Positions 58,227 to 64,000 of a stretch of 64,000 bases of DNA are shown piece after piece. The notes under the pieces are model-generated. The model ran no database searches, was not told the origin of the DNA, and saw only the letters and a list, made by a program, of their open reading frames with translations. Source of the DNA: Nocardia brevicatena NBRC 12119 (GTDB taxonomy: Bacteria; Actinomycetota; Actinomycetes; Mycobacteriales; Mycobacteriaceae); the NCBI RefSeq assembly GCF_000308495.1, contig NZ_BAFU01000020.1, positions 1 to 64,000 on the forward strand, given 5' to 3'. Numbering within the stretch: position 1 is the stretch's first letter; each line of letters opens with the position of its first letter. A program made the position numbers and the translations under genes.

Positions 58227-59891
58227 CTATGCCGCTTCCGGAATTGCCGAACTTTCCTGCCCGCCCGGCGGCCCGGCCGCCGCCAGTAGTGCCCTGGTGT
58301 ATTCCGCCCGCCAGGCCGAGCGTCGGGCGATGGTCGCCAAGATCAGATGGTCACGCGGCAGCGCGTTCGGGTCGCCCGGTTGAACCGGGGTGATCTGTAG
58401 GTGGGAGCGGTCCGGCTTCTCGATGCCGAAGCGGGCCAGCAGTTGCCGAACAAACTCCGCCCGATCGGCGTTGTGATCGGCCAGGGTCTTGCCCGACCAC
58501 AGATCCGACTTGAGCACCCGCCGCCCCGGCAGCCCGAGGGTGTCGCGGCGGTGGGCTTTGCCCTTGCAGCGGCCGGGTACCGTCTTGTCGGTGGCGCCGA
58601 CCGGGACGATGCCGTAGCGCAACCACACCGGGCAGCGTTTGGAGCACGGCACCCGCTGCAACTCACTGTGGAGCCGGTCGTAGTGGTCGGCCGCCCGCGG
58701 CGTCTTCGCTTCCAGGACCTCACCGATGGACTTGGTCAGGTACTTGGTCATGTACCCGATGTGCCGGTTGACCTCCTCGGTGCCGCCGAGGATGCCCTTG
58801 GAATCGACCTGCACCCCGAACCGCGCCACATGCGCCGGCTCCCAGTTGTCCACCCCGGCCAGGATGTCCAATGCGTCGTCGAACCCGGTCAACGGCCGGC
58901 CACTGGTGGGGTCGACGAACGTGGCCGCCCGGTGGTCCCACACCGGCATGTGCTCACCGGAGTACACCTCGTTCTCCGGGTCGAAGCGCGGCCACCAGGC
59001 CTGGAAGTAGGTGGCCTCGGTCACCTGGCGGATGACCTTGTGACCGATCGCGCCCCGAATCGCCAAATGCAGGTGGGGCGCCCCGCGTTTCTGCGGTTCG
59101 ACCGTGCCCCAGTACTGCACGTTGTAGCCGACCACCCGGCGCAGGTTCTGAAACCACCGATCCACCAGGTTGGAGAAGAACACGATGTCCCGCGCCGCAC
59201 GCCGATAGTCGTAGGTGTCGAAGTCGACCGGGGACCCATCCGAGCGCACCGGCCCATAGGAGTCCAGGGTCAAGGTCACGAACATCGAGGGCCGATACTT
59301 ACCGGCGAACTGGCGGCCGATGGTGTGCTTGGACACCTTGAGCCGGGGCAGGTTCGGCACGTCCTGACGCCGCCGCGTCGAGCGCACCCGCCGCTGTTTC
59401 ACGGGTGGCTCCAACGGGGGCAGCCGTTTACGCAGGCCCAGGGCGCGGAGTTCGGCGTCGATACCGGTGATGGTCTCGGCGAAGAACTCGGCCAGTTCGG
59501 TGTCGTCGTCGGCCTTGGCCGCCCGGTAGCCGTCGCACACATCCGCCCGCTGTGCCAACAGTTCTTGCTGCCGCTGGCTCGGTGCGGTCTTCTCGGTGGC
59601 CGGGTCGGTGTCCAGGTGCCAGCCCTCGCGGCATTGGGTGATCCGCAGATACCGGTTGCGTTGCGCGCAGGCCGGGCACACCGAGGCCATGGTGGACTTG
59701 CACGGGGCGCCGACGTATTCCACGGTGAAGGTCTTGGGGTCGTAGACGCGCATCGGGATCGGTCGCCGGCACACCTTTTCCTGGTCGGCCACCGCTTCGG
59801 CGATATCCCGGAAATCCGGCAGAGCGCGACGCTGGGCCGCGGTCTGCCGGACCTTCGGGGACTCCTCGAGGTGGGGAGCCACGGTCTGCAT
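58227..59891 (-). CDS. RepSA-type replication initiator (HUH endonuclease)
   Basis: 554 aa from the ATG at 59891. A cysteine cluster C64, C72, C75 (GAPCKSTMASVCPACAQR) looks like a zinc ribbon. The RNA/DNA-nicking HUH motif is PHLHLAIRG (H273, H275), and the candidate catalytic tyrosines are Y380 and Y384 (HIGYMTKYLTK). It matches RepSA of pSAM2, which starts rolling-circle replication of the excised element. It overlaps the next upstream gene (TGATG). Confidence 0.9.
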   Translation of the reverse strand: MQTVAPHLEESPKVRQTAAQRRALPDFRDIAEAVADQEKVCRRPIPMRVYDPKTFTVEYVGAPCKSTMASVCPACAQRNRYLRITQCREGWHLDTDPATEKTAPSQRQQELLAQRADVCDGYRAAKADDDTELAEFFAETITGIDAELRALGLRKRLPPLEPPVKQRRVRSTRRRQDVPNLPRLKVSKHTIGRQFAGKYRPSMFVTLTLDSYGPVRSDGSPVDFDTYDYRRAARDIVFFSNLVDRWFQNLRRVVGYNVQYWGTVEPQKRGAPHLHLAIRGAIGHKVIRQVTEATYFQAWWPRFDPENEVYSGEHMPVWDHRAATFVDPTSGRPLTGFDDALDILAGVDNWEPAHVARFGVQVDSKGILGGTEEVNRHIGYMTKYLTKSIGEVLEAKTPRAADHYDRLHSELQRVPCSKRCPVWLRYGIVPVGATDKTVPGRCKGKAHRRDTLGLPGRRVLKSDLWSGKTLADHNADRAEFVRQLLARFGIEKPDRSHLQITPVQPGDPNALPRDHLILATIARRSAWRAEYTRALLAAAGPPGGQESSAIPEAA

Positions 59892-60049
59892 CAGGTTTCC
59901 TCGCTGGTGACAGAGTCGAACAGGGACAGCTGCCCCGGACACGGGGCGTATCGGTCGGTGCGGGAGCGGTGGGGACGGCCCCGCTTGGTGGTGGGCTTGT
60001 CGGTGGCTTCGATCACTAGCCGCACCTGCTCGGGCTGGGTGTCGCTCAT
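59891..60049 (-). CDS. Small AICE protein, 52 aa
   Basis: Starts at the ATG at 60049 (MSDTQPEQVRLVIEATDK), basic centre (KRGRPHRSRTDR), ending QLSLFDSVTSEET. TGATG overlap with the rep gene. No domain recognised; the QLSLFD element resembles a sliding-clamp binding motif (QLxLF), which would suit a replication accessory protein, but this is inference. Confidence 0.65.
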   Translation of the reverse strand: MSDTQPEQVRLVIEATDKPTTKRGRPHRSRTDRYAPCPGQLSLFDSVTSEET

Positions 60050-60246
60050 GCCGCCCACCCCGAGCCGTCGTCGCGGTAGGCCGCGTAGTCCCAATCCGGG
60101 GTGGAACCGGTTTCGACGTAGAGGTGCACCGCCACCGACACCGGATCCAGACCGGAGCGTTCCAGGTGGCAGCGTCGCCGGGCGGTCAGGTCCACGACAT
60201 CAGCAGTAGTGGTGTCGGTGGGAATCTGCTTGCGGGGCATGGTCAT
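60046..60246 (-). CDS. Small AICE protein, 66 aa
   Basis: Starts MTMPRKQIPTDTTTADVVDL; an ATG two codons on (60240) is an alternative. The rest is polar, with HLYVETGSTPDWDYAAYRDD. The stop overlaps the next start (ATGA) on both sides. Function unknown. Confidence 0.6.
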   Translation of the reverse strand: MTMPRKQIPTDTTTADVVDLTARRRCHLERSGLDPVSVAVHLYVETGSTPDWDYAAYRDDGSGWAA

Positions 60247-60443
60247 TTCTCCGTTCCGAGTGAGGGGGTGATTTCGGCGTAGATGCGCACATCGGTGGTG
60301 CTGTAGCGGCTCGGATACATCGCCGAGGCCGACACCTCAGCGCCCGAGTGAGCCAACTGGACCAGCACCGCGGCCACCGAGTCGGGCGGACCGACCAGGC
60401 GCACCCGCACCGGGGGCCGTGGGGTATCGGGGGAGGTGCTCAT
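60243..60443 (-). CDS. Small AICE protein, 66 aa
   Basis: MSTSPDTPRPPVRVRLVGPP, then DSVAAVLVQLAHSGAEVSAS and a beta-rich end (STTDVRIYAEITP). It could be a small alpha-beta fold. Overlaps the traB stop and the following gene by 4 bases each. Function unknown. Confidence 0.6.
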   Translation of the reverse strand: MSTSPDTPRPPVRVRLVGPPDSVAAVLVQLAHSGAEVSASAMYPSRYSTTDVRIYAEITPSLGTEK

Positions 60444-61786
60444 GCCACCCGCCCCCGCTGCTCGCCGTCGCCCAGGTCGTCCGGGTCGAACCTGGTGTAG
60501 TCGTCCTGCGGGGACAGGTCCGGCTGTGCCGGGGCATAGGCGTCGACGATGGCGTCGGCCGCGTCATCGCAGACCCAGAACGCCCGCACCCGAACGAATC
60601 CGCTGGTGCCGTCCTCACCGACGTAGCCGACACCCGGTGTGTGGGTGCTGATCGTGTCGCAGCGGGCACCCCGGTCCCGGGCACCGTCGCCGTGGATCAT
60701 CCGGACCTGGGTGGGTTCGTCCAGGCGCAGCCCGATGCGGGTGGGGAACAGTTGCCGGTTCGGCGCCGTCTCCTTGCTGGGATCTTGCAGGGCGACGATG
60801 ACGCTGTAGCCGACCGCGCGGCCCTGGGTCAGGATCAACCCCAACAACCGCAACCCTTCGGCCATCTGCTCGCGGGTGGCGAACGCCGACAGCGCCGCGT
60901 ACTCGTCGATGACGATCAGCTTCAAGGGTTCGTCGAGGGAGGGCACGAACTTGCGGATACCGGCGGCGCGGAACCGGGACGCCCGCTCCTGCATCTGCGC
61001 CTCGGCGGTGGTTAGCATGCTGACGATGCCCTCGGCGGTCCACTGGAAATCGGTCCACAACCGGTCCTGACCGCGTCCGAACTCCATCCCGCCCTTGGGG
61101 TCGGCCATCAGCACATCCACCAACCCGGCCTTGATGGCAGGCCCGAGCCCGGCGATGATCGACCACAACACGCTGCCTTTGCCCGAATCGGTCGCTCCCG
61201 CGATCAGGATGTGCCGATACAGCACCTGTAGGCGCCACTGGTCGAAGTCCTCGGTCACTCCCACCGGAACCGCTTCCAGGTCCACCCCCACCGAGGCGGC
61301 GGTGATCCGGGCGGGCAGCTGCGGCACGATCACCGTCACGGGTTCCCCCACCGGGATCGGGGTGGCAAGGGTATCGAAGGTGCGCAGATGCAGGCGCACG
61401 AACCCCGGTGCCGGGGCGGTCACCTGCACCTCGGGCACGGCCAGGTAGGCGGCCAGGGCCTCGCGGACCGCGTCGGTGTTCCAGTCCCGCAGCGACTGGC
61501 CGCCCAACATCTGCACCTCCACCGTCATCCCCGAAGAGGTGTAGGCCGCCGCCGTGATATTCGGCCAGCCCCGCTCCGGAGAACCCAGCCCCAGCGCCGG
61601 CCACATCAGGGCCAGCTGCGCCGGGTCGGTCACGATGAACACCGCCGGTCGCAACTCCGGCGGAGCCAGCGCCGCATGGTCTTCCGGTGTCGGGACGGTG
61701 GGACCGGCTCCGGCCTTGCGCCACTGCCACAGAAACCACCCGGTAGTGGCGATCCCGCCCATGGTCATCAGGTCACCGAGCAGCAT
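60440..61786 (-). CDS. traB: FtsK/SpoIIIE-type DNA translocase TraB
   Basis: 448 aa from the ATG at 61786. One N-terminal membrane helix (GIATTGWFLWQW). Walker A GATDSGKGS is at 197-205 and Walker B LIVIDEYAAL has D294-E295. GRAVGYSVIVALQDPSKETA resembles the FtsK sensor region. TraB-type translocases move double-stranded plasmid DNA between mycelia or cells in AICE conjugation. The C-terminus lacks an obvious gamma DNA-reading domain. Overlaps neighbours at both ends. Confidence 0.9.
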   Translation of the reverse strand: MLLGDLMTMGGIATTGWFLWQWRKAGAGPTVPTPEDHAALAPPELRPAVFIVTDPAQLALMWPALGLGSPERGWPNITAAAYTSSGMTVEVQMLGGQSLRDWNTDAVREALAAYLAVPEVQVTAPAPGFVRLHLRTFDTLATPIPVGEPVTVIVPQLPARITAASVGVDLEAVPVGVTEDFDQWRLQVLYRHILIAGATDSGKGSVLWSIIAGLGPAIKAGLVDVLMADPKGGMEFGRGQDRLWTDFQWTAEGIVSMLTTAEAQMQERASRFRAAGIRKFVPSLDEPLKLIVIDEYAALSAFATREQMAEGLRLLGLILTQGRAVGYSVIVALQDPSKETAPNRQLFPTRIGLRLDEPTQVRMIHGDGARDRGARCDTISTHTPGVGYVGEDGTSGFVRVRAFWVCDDAADAIVDAYAPAQPDLSPQDDYTRFDPDDLGDGEQRGRVA

Positions 61787-62028
61787 CACACCACCCCCTT
61801 GCCCTCGGGCTTGCCGAGCTCGCAGAACAGGCGGCACCCCTGCGCATCAGCAGGCGGGACCGGAGGCCGGTCGCACAGCATCACGCACTTGCCCGGTGCG
61901 GGTTTGGGGTCGTCGCAGAACATCACGCACCCCGACGCATTCGGGGCGGCCACCGCGTCGGCGGCGGGGACGAGGGCCAGCAGCGGAACCACCACCGCAC
62001 CGGCCAGGACGGAACGAACAGACAACAT
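61786..62028 (-). CDS. Secreted cysteine-repeat peptide, 80 aa
   Basis: Starts at the ATG at 62028. Signal peptide (SVRSVLAGAVVVPLLALVPA, then ADAVAA) leaves a mature peptide of about 52 residues with three copies of a C-x3-C unit: GCVMFCDDP, KCVMLCDRP and GCRLFCELG, spaced by Pro-rich linkers. Six cysteines suggest three disulfides or metal binding. It lies between traB and the DUF2637 gene with overlapping stops, so it is made with the transfer proteins. Function unknown. Confidence 0.75.
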   Translation of the reverse strand: MLSVRSVLAGAVVVPLLALVPAADAVAAPNASGCVMFCDDPKPAPGKCVMLCDRPPVPPADAQGCRLFCELGKPEGKGVV

Positions 62029-62029
62029 G

Positions 62030-62701
62030 TCAGGCACCCCCGATCGCGAGCGGCAGCATCGGCTGTGCCACCGGTCGCGGACGAACAGGAACAGGAATCG
62101 GACGGATAGGTCGGACCGGAGCTACCACCGCCGCAGCCACGGCGGGAGCAGGAGTGGTCACCGGTTCGGGGTCGGAGACGGGCTCTGGGTCGACGGCCGC
62201 CGACTCCTCCAGCGGGACCGGACCGGGTTCCGTCGCGGACTCCGCGGCATCCTCGGTCACGGGTTCGCCGATGGGTTTGCGTTGGGCGGCGCGGAACAGC
62301 ATCACCACCCCATGCGTGTCCACCAACAACGCGACCGGAGCAATCGCCGCGATCACCGCCGCCACCCAGTTCGGCAACGGAGCCCCATTGGTGAAGGCAT
62401 GCAGGCTGTTACCGGCCACCGACACCACCGCCCCGACCCCCAGCACCCAGGAGAACCAGCGGCGCTCTTTGGCGTGGCCGGACAGCACCATCACCGACAC
62501 GGTGGCCTGGAGGATGGTGCCGTCCACGATCACCGGGAACAGCCACGAATGCTCGCGGGCGATGCCGGCCAACTCGGCCAGGTCCCGCAGCGTCTCGTAC
62601 GACAGGACGAAGGCGGCCACGCCTACGCCGACGATGATCACCACCGCCGCCATGGCCGCACCCCGCATCAACCAGCGCGCACGCTCACCCGTCGAGGCCA
62701 T
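62030..62701 (-). CDS. DUF2637 membrane protein
   Basis: 223 aa. Four hydrophobic helices: AAVVIIVGVGVAAFVLSYET, WLFPVIVDGTILQATVSVMV, WFSWVLGVGAVVSVAGNSLH, AAVIAAIAPVALLVDTHGVV, then a Pro/Glu-rich cytoplasmic tail. DUF2637 proteins are common next to traB in AICEs and are thought to aid spreading (Spd-like), though this is not proven. The ATG at 62701 overlaps the upstream stop. Confidence 0.85.
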   Translation of the reverse strand: MASTGERARWLMRGAAMAAVVIIVGVGVAAFVLSYETLRDLAELAGIAREHSWLFPVIVDGTILQATVSVMVLSGHAKERRWFSWVLGVGAVVSVAGNSLHAFTNGAPLPNWVAAVIAAIAPVALLVDTHGVVMLFRAAQRKPIGEPVTEDAAESATEPGPVPLEESAAVDPEPVSDPEPVTTPAPAVAAAVVAPVRPIRPIPVPVRPRPVAQPMLPLAIGGA

Positions 62702-62925
62702 CACGCCGCCCTCCCCGTTATCGCCGGAGCGGTCCGGGGGAAACGGGCCAGCGCCTCACCCAGGTCCACGCGCAACGCAACCGCCTGGTCGTAGGGCAGG
62801 TGGAACGACACGTTCGTCCCGACCCGCACCACCACGATGTCCTCACCGGCCTCGGACCGGTGATGGGTCGCGCTCACCGGGCCGAAATGCGAGTAGAAGC
62901 CGTACACCCCGGTGTAGTCGCCCAT
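62701..62925 (-). CDS. Small AICE protein, 74 aa
   Basis: MGDYTGVYGFYSHFGPVSAT, then VVVRVGTNVSFHLPYDQAVA and LRVDLGEALARF. A beta-sheet start and a C-terminal helix. TGATG overlaps at both ends. No known family. Confidence 0.65.
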   Translation of the reverse strand: MGDYTGVYGFYSHFGPVSATHHRSEAGEDIVVVRVGTNVSFHLPYDQAVALRVDLGEALARFPRTAPAITGRAA

Positions 62926-63365
62926 CACGCCGCCGCCTTGCCGGTGGTGGCCTTCGGGGTGTTGACATCGCCCTTGATCCCGGTCGCGCGGAATGTGTAG
63001 CCGAGGTACTTGAACTCGCCCTGACCCATCACCCTCGGTTCGGCGGTCAGACCCTCCAACTCGATGAACCACATGTCCTCGGTGATCTGCTGACCGGCCG
63101 GGACCGGCTGATACTCCGACAGGAACGTGATCTCGAACGAGGCCCGCTTGGCCTTGTCCTCGTGCGGGTCGGTCACCGTGGCCGTCCACATCGGCAGCTT
63201 CGTGCCCTCACCCGTCTTCGGGTCGATGTCGAACTTCTGTTCCTGCACCGCGTTACGGTCCGGGTTGTACTTGATCGCCGGACCGACCGGACCCATCAAC
63301 AGCAGCCCCTTCGGGAACGCCTGCTTGAAATCGACGGGGAACCGGAAACCCTTGCTGATCGCCAT
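62925..63365 (-). CDS. Conserved AICE protein, 146 aa
   Basis: MAISKGFRFPVDFKQAFPKG, with beta-rich segments (MWTATVTDPHEDKAKRASFE, YLGYTFRATGIKGD). AGGAGAAG lies six bases before the ATG. First gene of the minus-strand transfer operon, next to the divergent regulator. I recall similar proteins in actinobacterial elements, but no function is known. Confidence 0.7.
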   Translation of the reverse strand: MAISKGFRFPVDFKQAFPKGLLLMGPVGPAIKYNPDRNAVQEQKFDIDPKTGEGTKLPMWTATVTDPHEDKAKRASFEITFLSEYQPVPAGQQITEDMWFIELEGLTAEPRVMGQGEFKYLGYTFRATGIKGDVNTPKATTGKAAA

Positions 63366-63392
63366 GTCACTTCTCCTGCGGATAGCTCGATT

Positions 63393-63504
63393 GGTTTACC
63401 CCCTCTAAACTCAAGGAATGAGAGAGACTCGAGCTGGTTTAGGGGGGATAAACCCAGGCTACGCCTCCACTGTGACCGAGTCAATACCCTCTAAACTCGA
63501 GGAC
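63393..63504. promoter_or_regulatory. AICE divergent control region with paired operators
   Basis: GTTTA-N7-TAAAC occurs at 63394-63410 and again, inverted, at 63437-63453; the second matches the reverse complement of the first at 15 of 17 positions. A third partial copy (CCCTCTAAACTC) lies at 63487-63498. TAAACT at 63492-63497 is a -10 box 7 bases before the GTG at 63505. On the minus strand TAAACC is a plausible -10 for the transfer operon. Confidence 0.7.
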
Positions 63505-64000
63505 GTGGCGATTGCTGATGACTTCGATCAGGTCCGGACCGACCCGGACCCCATCCGACGTGGTCGCCGGGCATCGGAGCTGATGACCGTCTACCAGCAG
63601 CGCGCCACAGAGCTCGCCCGCCTACGAAAAGCCGCTATCGAAGAAGCCCACCGCGACCGCGGAATGAGCTACACCGAGATAGCCGAACACCTCGGGCTCA
63701 CCAAGGGGCGTATCAGCCAGATCCGCTCCAGCGCCCCCAAGCCCGAACGCGCCTTCTTCGGAGTAGGCCCCGTCTCGGTAGGGATTCCCAGGCGATTCGG
63801 GTTCGAAGAGGGACGAGAGCGCGCGTTCTTCGACACCGCGGACCAAGCCGCCCAAAAGGCCATCGAGGCAACACTAGAGCAACTGTCCTTGGCCTTCGAT
63901 GAGTTCGCGGTCGATCCCGATACCACCGAGGTGCCCGACGGGGACGTGGTCGTCATCTGCGGCCCGAAGTCGGCGCCCGTCGCTCGTGCGCTCCTGGACG
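63505..64000 (+). CDS. HTH regulator of the AICE, 3' end outside window
   Basis: The frame is open to the window end (165 residues). MAIADDFDQVRTDPDPIRRG opens a basic helix (ASELMTVYQQRATELARLRK), then a sigma-region-4-like HTH, MSYTEIAEHLGLTKGRISQI. A second domain (RERAFFDTADQAAQKAIEAT to VVVICGPKSAPVARALL) may bind a ligand. The leaderless start at 63505 is preferred; in-frame starts at 63472 and 63418 exist. It probably controls the divergent transfer operon through the neighbouring operators. Confidence 0.75.
   Translation, partial: MAIADDFDQVRTDPDPIRRGRRASELMTVYQQRATELARLRKAAIEEAHRDRGMSYTEIAEHLGLTKGRISQIRSSAPKPERAFFGVGPVSVGIPRRFGFEEGRERAFFDTADQAAQKAIEATLEQLSLAFDEFAVDPDTTEVPDGDVVVICGPKSAPVARALLD

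Larger units (their letters stand above)
56737..64000. mobile_element. Actinomycete integrative and conjugative element (AICE), right end outside window
   Basis: The gene order integrase, excisionase, RepSA-like initiator, small overlapping genes, FtsK-type TraB, DUF2637 membrane protein and a divergent HTH regulator is that of pSAM2-type elements, which integrate in tRNA genes, replicate by rolling circle and transfer as double-stranded DNA. Nearly all genes are on the minus strand with overlapping stops and starts. The element begins at the 3' end of the tRNA; the second att copy is not reached. Confidence 0.88.

Noticed and set aside
58401-60209. 602-aa plus-strand frame opposite the Rep gene
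   Set aside because: No motif; antisense to a gene with an HUH motif and cysteine cluster.
61388-63494. Long plus-strand frames (468 and 646 aa) opposite the AICE transfer genes
   Set aside because: Composition is Arg/His/Gly/Thr-rich shadow of minus-strand genes that have clear motifs and overlapping starts.

Overview
The window is high-GC actinobacterial DNA, most likely Nocardia or a close relative in the Mycobacteriales. Signs are GTG and TTG starts, 4-base start/stop overlaps, TANNNT -10 boxes, a complete ESX-4 type VII secretion locus next to truA and rplQ, an F420-dependent oxidoreductase, and lpqU-eno-ftsB-DUF501-ppx in mycobacterial order.

Layout. 1-4.4 kb: the end of an O-methyltransferase gene, a TetR/methyltransferase operon with a visible operator, and an AbrB-type membrane protein. 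4.4-10.2 kb: second half of the spc ribosomal operon (rpsH, rplF, rplR, rpsE, rpmD, rplO) and secY-adk-map; rplE and rpsN are not upstream of rpsH. 10.3-16.0 kb: an accessory block between map and infA with dtd, a deleted and frameshifted eccC relic, a frameshifted GntR relic, a DUF4254 gene and a very long proline-rich MinD/EspI-like ATPase. 16.1-21.2 kb: infA-rpmJ-rpsM-rpsK-rpsD-rpoA-rplQ-truA. 21.3-27.8 kb: an F420 oxidoreductase, a P450/SDR/MDR operon, a CsoR/RicR-type metal regulator with operator, an MTA phosphorylase and an FMN reductase.

27.9-48.4 kb is the ESX-4 locus: eccE4 (-), eccB4 (+), mycP4 (-), eccD4 (-), eccC4 (+), an Rv3446c-type gene (+), esxU (+), esxT (+). Orientations match the M. 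tuberculosis locus, but about 8 kb lies between eccB4 and mycP4. That insert holds a candidate secreted pair (EspC-like protein plus a 591-aa protein with a WNG motif), a broken ParA gene followed by two identical 12-bp palindromes, a sigma-like protein coupled to a GAF-GGDEF-EAL protein, a broken XRE regulator, and a TetR gene with a leaderless promoter next to a broken DUF4267 gene.

48.6-56.6 kb: lpqU, eno, ftsB-like, DUF501, ppx, a POT peptide transporter, an APC permease and an unknown gene. At 56.66 kb a tRNA with a UAA anticodon but a short variable loop serves as the integration site of an actinomycete integrative and conjugative element (AICE) that runs past the window end: integrase, excisionase, RepSA-type HUH initiator, small genes, FtsK-type TraB, a secreted three-repeat cysteine peptide, DUF2637, and a divergent HTH regulator gene with paired operators. 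Its distal end is not in the window.

Best candidates for new biology are the secreted pair inserted into ESX-4, the six-cysteine AICE peptide, the AICE control region, the SDR lacking its catalytic tyrosine, and the odd tRNA. All functions are inferred by reading motifs; no database search was run.
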